Positions 14,853 to 29,100 of a stretch of 64,000 nt of DNA are shown here, one piece after another (the first letter of the stretch is position 1; every line of letters starts with the position of its first letter). The notes under the pieces are model-generated. The model was not told the DNA's origin and ran no database searches. It saw only the letters and a list, made by a program, of their open reading frames with translations. Made by a program: the position numbers and the translations under genes. Source of the DNA: Batrachochytrium dendrobatidis JAM81. Taxonomy: Eukaryota; Chytridiomycota; Chytridiomycetes; Rhizophydiales. The stretch is from positions 805,370 through 869,369 of the forward strand of contig NW_006281100.1 of NCBI RefSeq assembly GCF_000203795.2. Reading direction: 5' to 3'.

Positions 14853-16606
14853 ATGGCTCCCACAAAATCTGCTGCTGTTTCCAGCAAAAAAACTGGCAAC
14901 CATCCTGCCTACAAGGAAATGATTACCCAAGCTCTTGCAGATTTGGTGAGTTTTTAATATTATATTATGGCTGTATATCTTGAATATTCTTTTATGGCTA
15001 CTGCTACAACAGTAGCTGATTTTATATCACTCAAGCTTGCGTTTCAGTATTCGAAATCTGGTGGTTTTTGTATATGAGCGAGCCCAAATTTATTGCTGGT
15101 ACACTTTGGCATGCATGCCTAGTCTCAGTACTACTTTGTTGGCAAGATGCTACCGAGTATCATTCGTTTGAAACAACCAGTTTATAGGCTTTCAGGAATT
15201 CTGTAAATAGTGGCCATGGTTATGATACATGTACTTTGATTAGTAGAAAAGATTATCTTGCTGCACGCTCATTAATGGGGTGTGGTATATGCTTTCAGAG
15301 TATAGATTCTTAGCTGTTCCGACACGGACGTCCGTTGGTCTGGGATAGTCGAGGCTTTACTCGACTATCAGACCATGAGACTGCATAGAGGATGTTTCAA
15401 GTGCATCTGATGCTTAGTTATTGGTTTCTGCAGTGTGTTCAAATAGCATTCTTGCTCTAGGACCACTATGCTTCAGAATTCTTGTGGCTTGTCATCATGT
15501 CTTGTTTAGCTATGAAACTGGTACAACTAAGAGTATCTAGTGTGAAACGTCAGTTTCTGGTTGATGCATACCTGATTAAGCATGTATTTGAAGTGAAAAA
15601 TTGCTAGCCTTGCTACTCGACTATAATTCTGATACTGACATGTGTACTTTACCGACATACTTTTTGATCTTTGAACCAACAGAAGACTCGTAATGGGATC
15701 TCTCGCCATGCCATCAAAAAGTATATTCACGCCAACTTCAAGGTATATCGTGTTTGCTTTTTGTTGCATTATCCGCCCATTTGGCTGTCAAGCACATTAT
15801 TATTTTGCTAGCCCTGTCTTTCATGCACTAACAGGATTTCATCCATTTTTACGGTAAACAAACTCGTCCAAACCATTACAAATTGTGATTTGGATAAGCA
15901 GGGACTGGTCAGCAATGCCGATAGTCACATCAACACGGCCATTACTCGTGGCTGCGAGACTGGTGATTTCGTCCAACCCAAAGGATCTTCTGGGCCATTA
16001 AAGCTTGTCAAGAAGGGCGAAAAGAAGAAGAATGAGGAAAAGCACGAACCCACTGTTGCCAAGCCTCGTGCACCAGCAGCTGTCAAAAAAGCCATTATGA
16101 CCAAAAAGGCCACAGGCACTGCCAAAAGGACTGCTACCAAGACAAAGGCTATATCCCCATCTACCAAGACAAAAGTCACATCCCCATCTACCAAGACAAA
16201 AGTCGTATCTCCACCTACCAAGAAAATTGCCACTACCACTGCTACTAAAAAGAATGCCAAGATCAAAAAGGCTGTCGTATCTACCAAGAGCAGTCGGACT
16301 GCCACGATCAAGGCCACCAAGACAAAGGTTGTTGTGCCAGTTAAAAAGGCAAGTTCTACCGGCAAGGCAGTCAAAAAGATAGTTGCCAAAGCTGCACCTA
16401 CCAGAATGAAGCAAAAAGCAACTGCATCAGTCGTTGCTGCTGTCAAGGCAGTCGCCAAGAAATCCGATGCCATCAAAACAAAAACTGTCGCAAAACCCAA
16501 GACTACCAAAACAGCTTCTGCCAAAGCAACTGTAAAAAAGGCAGCAGCCAAATCATCCAAAACGGTCAAGACATCAAAAAAGCCGGCCGCTTCTAAAAAG
16601 ACTTAG
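14853..16606 (+). CDS. Linker histone H1
   Basis: Exons 14853-14945, 15683-15742 and about 15902-16606 give about 285 aa. A short N-terminal tail is followed by an H15 winged-helix domain (about residues 15-90): HPAYKEMITQALADL, NGISRHAIKKYIHANFK, then SNADSHINTAITRGCETGDF and the SSGPLKLVK end. The C-terminal tail is Lys/Ala/Pro/Thr-rich as expected for DNA binding and contains near-perfect repeats around PSTKTKV. Intron 1 is 737 bp, very long for this window, and holds a strong hairpin at 15336-15375. The start of exon 3 is uncertain: a conventional acceptor at 15833-15834 leads to an in-frame stop, whereas AAGCAG at 15896-15901 keeps the domain in frame, so I place the exon at 15902 (or 15899). 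Identification of the family is secure. Confidence 0.9.
15336..15375 (+). ncRNA. Strong intronic hairpin in the H1 gene, possible structured RNA
   Basis: Arms TGGTCTG-GG-ATAGTCGAG (15336-15353) and CTCGACTAT-CAGACCA (15360-15375) pair over 16 bp with only a 2-nt bulge and a 6-nt loop. A perfect 10-bp palindrome CGGACGTCCG lies just upstream at 15325-15334. It sits inside the 737-bp first intron of histone H1. No known RNA family recognised. Confidence 0.45.
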
Positions 16607-17132
16607 AGTTGTAAATATCCGGAAAGCTTATTTTATTGGATGGTTTGGGGTTTTAAAGATGGTAGATAATTACTAGGGCCTATAAGCAGACGATATTGGG
16701 CTACGATGGGATGGGTATTTTTTATTACACATGAAGTATTTTTCAAAAAGTGGTTTATATTATTTGGAGTGGTGCAAGTTGGTCATATTCACACAAGATG
16801 CAGCATTTGACTGTTTTACTTTGGAGTGGACAATTTATTCAAGCGATTGTCAGCAGGGATTATGAAGAATATGGAGTTTTATACCTTGCGACATTACTGC
16901 AGTTTGGTCAACAGACCATGTATAATTAGCGAGTTTGTAACCTTGAACATTTCATATGACGCAATGCTGTCCAGTAAATAGGGTGAGAATTGGACACTTT
17001 ATTTTAGGTGAATACGATTGCAGATGATCAACTGCTAGACTTTTATAGGGACCAGACTTTAAATATGGTGGCTAGAATCAAGACGAATGCAGTTTCTTGA
17101 AGATTGACAAAATCCAACTCACTGGCAATCAA
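16607..17132. other. Intergenic region H1-ARP1 containing a TIR-element copy
   Basis: Between two genes on the same strand. Most of the middle is the diverged TIR element at 16783-17016; the rest is H1 3' flank and the ARP1 promoter. No gene seen. Confidence 0.6.
16783..17016 (+). mobile_element. Diverged copy of the TIR element (copy E)
   Basis: Begins TCATATTCACACAAGATG and ends TTTTAGGTGAATACG, degenerate versions of the family's terminal inverted repeats. The core shares TTCAAGCGATTGTC, CAGGG, TATACCTTGCGACA and GACCATGT-like words with the copies at 38.4 and 51.8 kb. No coding capacity. Confidence 0.7.
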
Positions 17133-18860
<1,728 letters not shown>

Positions 18861-19102
18861 ATGGACGCAAACGCATGGTTTAAACGCGTTGGTGCCATAT
18901 CCAATGACTAATTGATGAGCAATATACATCTGAAATAAATCTATCAAGTGTAACTGTGTCGAGTTTGTTGATTTGCAATTGCCTAGTCATTTAAAATACT
19001 ACAAACCTTGGTTAAAGTACCAGTAGCATCTGCAAAAAGTTGTCCTAGTTCATGTTTACATCTAATCAAAACAAGATCAACTTTATTTGCTTAACAATGC
19101 TT

Positions 19103-22100
19103 TCAATTTTTGGAACGAGAATTGGCAGCTGCCTTGCGCTGGGCAAGACGCTCCGTTACACTAAGCCCGTCGTTATTTTTTGAGAAAGTGGGAGGGGGTG
19201 TAAATCCACTGGGATCACGACGAGGTCCAGCCGAAGACGAGTTGCCAAAAGCAGGACGGGATGACGTATTGGCCGCAAAAGCACCACTTCGATTGTCAGA
19301 AGCATGGGAGCCAGGTCCAGGACGAGATGAGTTGAATCCAGATTGTTCAAATGGACGAGCTGTAGATGCACCACTCAAAGCAGCACGAGCAGCAGGCGAT
19401 ACGTACTTGTCAGAACTTTCAACAGATTTTGAAGGTTCAACTGCAGCAGGTCTTGGACGCCAACTAGAATTAAAGGCTTCCACAGGTTTACGACGAGGCT
19501 CTTCAGCCACACGGAGACGTTTTTGTTCAACCTCGAGTTCACGCTCACGCTGCTTATTTGCAATTTCATCTGCCTTGCGACGATACTCCTCAGCCTTGGC
19601 TTTTTCTTCTTCTGCTTTAATGGCATTTTGTTTAGCACGTTCGGCTTCAAGAAGCTCTTCTTCTTCACGCTTGATACGCTCAGCTTCTTCATTGGCACGG
19701 CGGATTTTGTCAGCCTCATGTCTAGCACGTAGTTCTTTGACACGCTTGGCTTTAGCGGCTTTCAACTTGGCAGCAGCTTGTTCTTGCAATACAGCAAACT
19801 CTTCCTTTTGGCGAGACTTGAGATCGTTCAAATAACAAGTGTAGTCATCCATCATACGCAAAACAGAAGTCTTTTGCTTTTTGTCACAAGCATATTTGGC
19901 CTTTGCAGCTTCAAGACGAGCAGCATGACCATTATCAAATGCCAAGCGATCCATTTCATCTTGTTTTTTGTAATCCTTTTCTAAAAGTGGAATTTCCTCG
20001 AGTCGCATTGCCCGCTCAGTATGATCAATACGCCTATGAACAGCTTTGATTTTGAGCATCAATTCACGACGTTCCTTGTCAAGTTGACTGATTTGAAGCA
20101 TAACCAGTTTGTTGGTGTCCATGTTGCTAAGATCTTCTTCCTTAAAGTTGACATTCTTTTCACGAAGTTCACTTGCTAGCTGTTCAGCAAGTTTCTGTGC
20201 TTCTTGACGTTGGATATCGCGACGAACTTCTTCCATACGCTCAATCTCACGACGCTTGAATTCTTCTTCAAGACGGATCTTTTCAGCAGCTTGCTCTTGT
20301 TGAAGACGCTGAGCACGAAGAGCCAAAGCCTCCTGTTTTTTACTAGCAGCGTCGGCATCGCGCATTTCTTTTTTTTTAAATACAAGAGCACGGCGAACAC
20401 TGACAGCTGAACGCTCCTCTTCAAGATGGGCAGCAGCATTTTGGAACGATTTGATTTTAAAAGCAGTTTTCTGCTTAGTAATCGAAGGATCAACAAAGCC
20501 CATGACAGAGTGAAGACGTTTGGCAAAACAAGTAAGGTGCAAACGAACACGCTCTCCTGGAAGCATAATTTGATGTAAGCGGGGACCTTCGGAAGAGGAT
20601 TCGGACGTAGAAGCAAAGAAACCAGCATCAAACGAAAGGGTTTTTGTTTTGTGGTCAACACGGATTGTGAGTTCACCGCGCTTGCAGCCATTCATTACAA
20701 ATCGTTCAATAGCATGAGCATCAAAGTTGTAAGGAGCTGGAAGGGAGGCAAGCTGCACGACATGATCGATCTTGATGATGGAATATACTTGAGAAAGCTG
20801 TTGAAGAAGACGAGTCAAGACAACCTGGTGCAGCAGTTTGGCATATCGAGAAAATTCGGCATTCTCCGAAAAATAAGCAATACTGGGAGCAATCTTTTTG
20901 CAAATCGACAAAGGATGAAAGTCGACCTCGAGAGACTTGTAGAGATGCTTAATTTCTGGACGAACTAAAGGAAATACGTTTTTGCCAAGGGCTTCCTTGA
21001 GAAGACTTTCTCGAGTAGGAAGCTGAGTGACTCGCAGCAGAGTCATCAGACGTTGAGTACGCTGTTTGCTTTCATCGGCCTCTGCAGTGCGAGAACCAGA
21101 CAAAACGATGATAGGAATTGACAAAACAGAAACCAGTACCAACGATGCAAGACGTTCGTGTTCTTCCTGTGGCAAGTTCTTGTTTTGACGCATAATCGAG
21201 TAGAATTTGCTCAAGGCAGCCGAATGAAAAAGATAGTTTTCACCCACCATAAAAATACGAGCAAGTTTTTCATAATAGTTGGCCATCATATAAGATTTTG
21301 GTGCATTTTTAGACACTTCGAGAAGATGATGAATGTCTTCAATAGAACGAAATCCCTCTTGCCAATGCTCAAGCTCGGCAGCAGCATTCAGTTGGACAAA
21401 GCGGGTGTCAAGATGCCGTTGAAGAGTTTCTGGATCGTTTAGATCGATCGAATGATCGTGACTTTGATATTTGGTAGCAGACGACAAATGCTGACGCAAA
21501 ATATCACAAAGACGACGAAACTCTGTTTTGCGAGAATATTTAAGACAGAAAGCAAATGCTTGATTGGCAACGTACTGGTAGAGCATTTCCAATCTAGCAT
21601 TATTACGCAGGGTGTCGAGCGATGTACGGTAAGCTTCCCACAAAAACCTCAGCCAAGGAGTAACGACTGCACGATCTGTGCGATCTTTAGTATCGTCTGT
21701 AGATACGGTACTCATAAGAATAGATTCAGGAGTTTCAAAGGCTTCCAGATCGTCAACAACATCAAGATTAATCTTTTCGGCTTTTTGTTGAGCCTGAGCA
21801 AGCTGCTCTTCAGCGAGTTCAAGATAACGCTTGATAACATGCTACACACAAGAATACAAAGCAATCGAATTAATGACACATGAATACTTGGCAGAAACAG
21901 CAGCACTCAATTCATACACACCTCAATGGTGACAACAGTGGTGTTTTGCACAATATTTTTATACTGATAGAGAGCCTCGCGAACCACTTTTCCCTTTCCA
22001 AGAATAACAGCAAACTCGATAAACTTGATGACGATGGGCTCAAGAACCTGAATGGAAGTGGAGCGAGCACGCTTTGAGAGAATGACCTCATGCAGCAAGT

Positions 22101-22249
22101 TCAAGGCAGCAGAATGCTGATTTACAGCAACCAGTTCTGCAGGTCAAGGTGAGTCTTGTGTGCATTCTTGCCATCATCATTGCAATAGAAATACGATTAC
22201 CTTCAGCTCGCTTGATGGCATTTTCGGGTTTTTGATAAAATGGAGCCAT
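19103..22249 (-). CDS. TIF32: Translation initiation factor eIF3 subunit A
   Basis: Scaffold subunit of eIF3 on the 40S ribosome. Three exons, 22201-22249, 21922-22136 and 19103-21841, give exactly 1000 aa. The N-terminus MAPFYQKPENAIKRAEELV is diagnostic. It is followed by helical repeats, a PCI/winged-helix region (about residues 400-500: LLQQLSQVYSIIKIDHV, NGCKRGELTIRVDH), then a long charged spectrin-like Arg/Glu/Lys-rich helix region (about 540-860), and a Ser/Arg/Pro-rich tail with RPFEQSGF and PRRDPSGF-like segments. Length matches fungal eIF3a. The gene is divergent from APC5, with 224 bp between the start codons. Confidence 0.96.
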
Positions 22250-22473
22250 TATATACCAACTATTGGTTCTGAATCACAAAATAAAGTAATAAGTAAGGAG
22301 TTTCCTGTTGAATTCACCAATCGTTCTGCTTCGTCACTGACCGATTCTCCTGCAATAACTCGGATCTTGACTGCGATAACTTCATTCTCGCCTGCAAAAA
22401 TCCCAAAAAGAAAACTGGATTCCTGAGGAATTACTTTGAACTTGTTGGAATTTCTCGACTAATTCAAACTTGA
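22250..22473. promoter_or_regulatory. Divergent promoter region of eIF3a and APC5
   Basis: 224 bp between the two start codons. It must hold both promoters and both 5' leaders. No specific sites recognised. Confidence 0.55.
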
Positions 22474-25400
22474 ATGTCGTTGCAACAACCTTGCATTTCT
22501 CCTTATTCCATCGCCTTGCTGGTGCTTGTTCGTCTTGCTCTAGATCATCAATTATACGGCCCTTTGCATGTTTCTGATTTAGGCGACCAGCACGCTCAAT
22601 CTTCTGATTCTGCTGATAATTCTGCTTTCACCACATCTCAGATCCTCTTGTTTCTAGGAGATTGTCTCGATGTAAATGTCCTTTTATATCTGTTAAATTC
22701 TCATGCAAATCCTTCATTTTTATTGTTTTATTCATTTATCTTTATATGTTTTGTTGGAAAATCTAGGGTGATACTGTGTTGAAAGTCCAATCGTTGGATA
22801 CACTGCTTGCCAGACTGCAGCACACATCTAAGCTACAGCTGTATATTAAAAATGACACCGATTTTCAATCAGTACCCTTTCTTGCATATTACAAACAGCA
22901 GGCAAGAAATAACTATTTACACTTTGATCATTGGCACGACTTTTAGGATTTATATCAACTGCATCTCTAATTAACCTTATTAGTGTCTGGATCTTTCTGA
23001 AAACTATTTAGGTCTTAAATACTTTTTAAATAGTATGGATCTGTTTCGTGATAATGAAGATGACTTGTCTGATCAAAACGCAAGTCAACTTTTATTACTA
23101 TCTCGTCTGATATCATAGTTTGAAGCTAATACAAATACCTTTGTTTTACTTTGAATTGGTTTTAACAGATTACAGAATCAAGTCCGATCGGACTCTTTGT
23201 AAACAAGAATATTGCAGCTTTTCAAACTCTTGAACTGGATGGCTGGATGGTTTTAAATCAACAGTATGAAGCGTTTTGTAAAGGGGAATCTTTGGATGAT
23301 ATAGGCAAGTAAAACAATTGTTTTAATTCCAACTATTTAAATCATACTGACTTTATTGGTATTGTACTACCTGCTAACAAGTGAAATTAAAATGATTTTT
23401 AATTCTCTACATTTTTAGACATGATTGGTTTAACCGATTCAATTGTTGAGCAGTACATTGATAGTCAAGTAAAACTTTTTGAAAGTATGTACAACTGCAA
23501 TATATAATACACCACTATTACTTAGAGTGCATCAACATATAATTTATGCGTGTGTTTTTACAGAATCTTCGGGATTACCTACGCCACATGATATACAGCA
23601 AGAATTGCAACACATTTTGAAATGCCTTTCAAATCTGGCAAAGTCTCATTATCTTAGGCAATCTAATATGCATTTTTCATTATTTTATAATGACTTTATA
23701 CTCATATTTTTAAAACAGCTACCTCAATCATCTTAGATCTGGAGAGATATATCGTGCGTTAGAAGACTTGCGTCGGTTCATTGACTATAGTGTTGTTGGT
23801 GATACCAACAAGTAAGTTTGCTATAGCATATCCCAACTCATTTTGATGCTACTCTTGAATACAGCCTTTAATTGTAATCTTGCATAATCATACATTAATT
23901 TAAACTTTGTGGCCTGATTGTAGAATACCCTTTCAGTATGTATCCCTCAATATGGCTGCTGTGCATTCAGAAATGGGTCAGCATATGGAGGCTTTAGAGT
24001 TTGTTTCAGATGCACTCCGCTATGCGAGATTTGTTGGAGATGACACATGTCTGAGTTATATTCTCATGTGGCTCGATCGACTCACTTGGAAGCTTGGCCG
24101 TGATACTATGTGCAACAAGTATGGAAATATGCCCAATGAAGAAGAAATATTAGACACGTTGGCGGAACGTACACAACGATTTGGACAGCACCAGCTTCAA
24201 GTGTTGTCCCATTTACGCAATGCAACCTGGAGATTGATGAATGGAAAATCACCTATTCTTGTCTTTCATTCTGTTCAAATTGCCACATCTCTTGTAAACC
24301 ATCATCGTGGCCTGGAAGCTCTCGTAAGCACTGTAGAGCTTACCAAGGCTGGAATATGGGAGATTTATGGCAATACACAATCCGCGCGCGCTGCAATTCA
24401 GCAGGTTCTTATTGTAAACCAAAAGGAATATAGTGCCAATGATCTTTCCATGGCATATTCTAAAAATGCACTTTATGTAGGTATTGTTAGTACATGATCT
24501 TTTGATTGTATGACAATATTTAGCAGTTTATAATATTAGAATACTTTCACTAATGAGTATATTGCTAATTAGGAAGCATCTGAAGGTCGCTTTAAAGAAG
24601 CCTTTTCCCTGATAAAAACCGCCAAGCAACGATTTCCAATTGTTGGTTTTTTTGAAGCTTCCAAACACTGGCTTGTTGCAATGGGATATATACTGCTGGA
24701 TCGTGCGCTGTTTAGGTTGAATATGCCATTGGCTGCTCATATACTCGCCAATCTATCAGCTCACTGCATTGATACACCGCACAATAATCAAGCCATTAAG
24801 ATATACGGAGCCCGACTTGCAAAAAGATATGGAAAACGTGACGAAGTGAGTTTTTTGAAACTTGATTGATACTTTTTGATTAAATTGCCAACTTACTTTG
24901 AAACCTGTATTTAGGCCTATCGACTATTCATGGAAGCATCGGAACCACCAGAAGAAGGTGTCATTGAAGGATCTCTCAATTACATTCCTGCTATGCTTGA
25001 ACAAGCAGATTTGCTATTGGTACTGTAATCTTTGAGCCTGGATCGTGTATATTTGTGTGGATTTAGTCAAACAACAATCTGACACGTTTTATTTTAGGAA
25101 GAGGGACGAGAGGGAGCCATTGCTGCACTTCCAATCACACTAAAATGTCTTGCTTTAGCAGACCAGTACTCTATGAACTTGATACGAATAATGGGTCTTG
25201 TCCGACTAAGTCATATCCTTGTTCATCTGCAATATTTTCGACAAGCATTGGATCTAATCACCGAGCTTCTACCAAGTGTTCTTGTGGCCGCGTCGGCTGT
25301 GGATCGTGGCTATACATACTTTGTGCACGCACAAATTCTAATAGCAGCCATGGCTGGCAGCGATCGACCCATAACTGGTTCAAACGCAACTGAACCTTTT

Positions 25401-25850
25401 ACACTTTTGGAAAAAAAAGCAGTTGATCAGTCAGTGAAAGAAGCAACTAGGCTGGCAGGCAATAACACGGATAAACGTATAGTGACTAGCACTCTACATT
25501 CCATGCTTACCACCACTTGGGCTTCTGTTATATATTCATTGAAAGAAGCAGAGAAATGTAAGTTTAAAGTGTATGTTTTGGCATTTAATCCTACTTGAGC
25601 TGATGGTTAAACACTGCTTTACTTTGTTAAACTATGACACGGCAATATGCAAATAGGTTATATAAATCTTGCTTCCGTATATCATCTTGAACGCTGCTAC
25701 CACCTCATGTCACTTGCATACAATAGAGCAGGATTGATAGCTGAACGCAACGAAGCATGCAAAAAAATGAGGGCTCTTTGTATACCGTTTGAAGTTTCAG
25801 ATGATGCAGAAAATGAGCAATATACATGGGAGTATCAAATTAAACATTAA
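22474..25850 (+). CDS. APC5: Anaphase-promoting complex subunit 5
   Basis: TPR-rich scaffold subunit of the APC/C ubiquitin ligase platform. Twelve exons, 22474-22671, 22767-22901, 22984-23079, 23169-23304, 23419-23484, 23564-23657, 23719-23811, 23924-24476, 24573-24845, 24915-25019, 25098-25557, 25657-25850, give about 800 aa with all phases matching. Recognition rests on SIALLVLV near the N-terminus, SPIGLFVNK, SHYLSYLNHLR (close to HYLSYLNNLR of animal APC5), YVSLNMAAVHSEMGQHMEALE (TPR), SALY-type TPRs through the C-terminal half, and overall length. Five introns use GC donors: 22902, 23080, 23305, 23658 start GCAAGA, GCAAGT, GCAAGT and GCAATC, each chosen because no GT donor keeps the frame (the 23080 junction is least certain; the fifth claim is discussed in the findings). 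No frameshift elsewhere. Confidence 0.88.
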
Positions 25851-26119
25851 TGTACTTTTTTCAAACGACTCAAGTATGAAGTTATTGTCATGCTGATTTT
25901 ATTTTGAACTGAAAACTTTTTAATCGTTACTTTTATGTAGTTTTATTCTGTGGTGTTATATCATTGGCACCATTAAAATAAATTGATACTATCAAAATGA
26001 TACGGATCTGTTTAATGAATATCAAGATAGTAACTCCTATGAAATAATGCATAGTTTAGAACATATTGGCAATTGTTTAGATATTACTTTGAACTATATC
26101 ACGCCAATATCAAGCATGT
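25851..26119. other. Tail-to-tail spacer APC5-CEP131
   Basis: AT-rich 3' flanks of both genes; nothing else seen. Confidence 0.6.
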
Positions 26120-29100
26120 CTATTTTACCTGTCGTTGTTTTTCAATCATTGATTCCAACTGACCATTTCGAAATGTTAGCTCATCTTGTTTTGCCTTGAG
26201 AGATGCAATCATGTCGTCCTTGTGACGCAGTGTTTGCCTGACCCGCTCCTCAATGTGCATCATCGTTTCTTCCTGTTTTCGTATTATATTCAGTTTATAT
26301 ATTGATAATACATTACCAAGTAATCCAAGCTAAAATCACTAAATTGCTTTTACGGCAACCGAGTTCCTTACCTTGTCTTTCATGATGCAACTCAGCTCGT
26401 GCTGATACTTTCGTTGTAATACTTCAGTCTGCTCATTCAATAATAAAATTGCTCGTTCTTTGGTATCAATTTGATCATGAAACTCGCCTCGAATGGTATT
26501 CATTAGCGTCTCTTCATCGACTTTTAGTCGTGCCAGCTCACCTTTTTGTTGACGGATCGTTGCCTCTTTGCTACAAGTTTCGTGTTGGATCTTTAATACT
26601 TCCTTTTGAAGTTGCCGTCTATGCTCTTCCAGCTGGCAAATGGTATTTTGGGCTGACAAAACTTTGTCTAGAGCCATACTGTGCTGGTCACGTAGGTGCT
26701 TAATCTCATCGGCAGTTTCAGCTTTAAGTCGCTCCATGTCCATGCGGTATTTTCGTGTAACATCGCTGGAGCTAGAGTTGTTTTCTGACTCTAACCGTTG
26801 AATGATCATTTCTAACTCTGCATCTCGTTCCTTTATCAACTTGTCTTTGAATGATTTCTGTACAAGGTAAACCAAATATATGAGCCATACATTCATATAA
26901 AAAGTCAAAATACTTGCCTATTGAAGCACACTAAACAATGGTTGATTGCAAGTATAAACTAGATTTTGCTTTTACCTCTTTTGTACGAATGTCAGCTTCC
27001 ATTTTCTTTATATAACAATCCTGCCATTCCTCTTTTTCCACTTGCATTTTTTCCTGCAGTAATTTTAGCTACAATTATGCAACCATTTGATAATTAAATT
27101 GTAAATAAAACCAGTTATAGCTGAAACAATCAGTCAACTACCAATACATCATACATCGGCCTCATGCTTTTTCTTTAGCGCAGACATGTCTTGCTCCATC
27201 GAGACACGATCTGATTCCATCTGGTAACGTAGATCTTCAATGGCCTTTCGGTGAGTTTGATCATCAAGGTTGCGCTCTTCTTTAAACGATTTTAAAAGGT
27301 TATGTTTTTGCTCGTCGAACTCGGCACACAGTTTGCGTTTTTGCTGTTGAAACTGTAGTAGCCAAGCCATAATGTATTTGAAAACGCCAATGGTTTTTAA
27401 AATTTAGCATCATTTTCAGCAATACTGCTAATTTAACTGTATAACCACTGTTTTACCTCCATCTCATCTCTTTCCAGTTGTTTTAGGTATCTCTGTCGGC
27501 CAAATTCTCGCTCGTCTTCGCATGCCTTTTGACGCTCAGCAACGCTCCTATCTCTTAATGAATCCTATAAATTTAAAAATAGAGTTAAAATAGAGTCTAT
27601 ACTGCAGTTATATCATTTAAATTAACTTTACAAGCTGCCGTTGGTGCTGTTCAATGAGTAGATTTTTCTCCTTGATAAACTGTTCACGCGACTTTTCCTC
27701 CAGACCCAAGACTTGTGCCTTGTGTTGCTATATAAACCAGCCCATGCAGTCATGAATTGGCTTTAGCATCATCTATTTGTTATCGGTACCAAATTAGGGT
27801 TTTAACTTACAGCAATCATGCGCTGAATCTCTGGTTCAAGACCCTTGACTGTTTGATCTTTGATTGATTTTGTTTTATCTTGGATCCATTTGTCGCGCTT
27901 GATCTTCTCTGCAGCTTGCCACATATCTCGCTGCTGTTTAATATCTCTCGCCTGCTGTTCTTCTACAGTTTTCATCTGTACTCATCATATTTATAAACTA
28001 TGAGTTTAACCCCGTAATATCAGGATCTAGTAGCATTAAGTTGAAATGTGTGGTTTGGATTACCTTTGCAGTAAACTGTTTTTCCATTTGTTTGACATCA
28101 GCAGTCAATTCTTCGCATTTTTTTGACAATTCCTCCTTTTCTGCTAAAAGCTTATCGATGAATCCAAGATGACGTTTTACAATTGTTTCATACTCTTTTC
28201 TTTGTAACGATAGCTGGGATTTTAACGTTTTTTGACTATCATTATTTCACACAGTTTGCACTTGTTTAGTCATGTAGATTTGTCAGCAATGCAAACATGA
28301 TATAATCCTTCAAAAAGCATGCTCAACTGTTGAGAAAACTGCTCGACAGTAGTGTCTCGGGTTTTTTTGAGTTCTGTTTTTAATAAATCCACCATTCTCG
28401 ACTTTTCTTCAATCTCCATTTGCTGACCCAATATTTTTGCCTTGACTCCATCAAACACGGCAGCTATTGAATTGAATAGATTTGATGATCAAATCAATTT
28501 AGTTTATGATGGTAGTAGAGTTGTACTTATTTTCGGTTTAATTCAAACGTATCATTATTTGAAATACCTGTTTGCTCCGCTGGTCCTTTGGCAGCAGCTG
28601 TTATGTGAGATGGATTTCTAAACAGAATCGGTAAATACGTGTATTAGTTTTAAAGTTGCATCCATTGAATACAACCACATGCGTTTCAAAAAACTTGATG
28701 CAAAACAAGCCAGTCAAGACCATAACAGACAAAATTACTTTAAAAATTCAGACATTGACTCAATGGTATTGGTAACCGATAGAGTTGAATCCGTGTATCG
28801 TTTATCATGTTCATTGTCCTCCATATCAACATCTTTCAAAAGTCCTAATATGCGATCAACTTGCTTTGACACGACCGAATCATTGATTGTCGAGTTTGAT
28901 TTTAATGATACTGATGATTGTATATAAGATCTGCATGGTTCAGTTAAATTCAGTCTATATGTATTTGATGGCACCGAGTTTGAATTTAAAGACGGAGTGA
29001 CAGGTGTTGGATCAGCAGTCGAGCTGTGAAACAAGGGCAACACAGTAGAACTTTTTGTTGGGCAAGTTTCATTTGAAACCGATGATGGAATATGTCCAAC

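Noticed and set aside
15925..16569. 214-codon minus-strand open frame
   Set aside because: Shadow of the Lys/Ala-rich H1 tail on the opposite strand; composition reflects the repeats.
19110..19835. 241-codon plus-strand open frame
   Set aside because: Antisense to the charged C-terminal region of eIF3a, which is a certain gene.
23080..23115. Reading exon 3 of APC5 through to a TAG at 23115-23117
   Set aside because: It leaves no GT donor in the phase needed for the next exon; the GC donor at 23080 gives a consistent frame, though this is the least certain of the GC sites.
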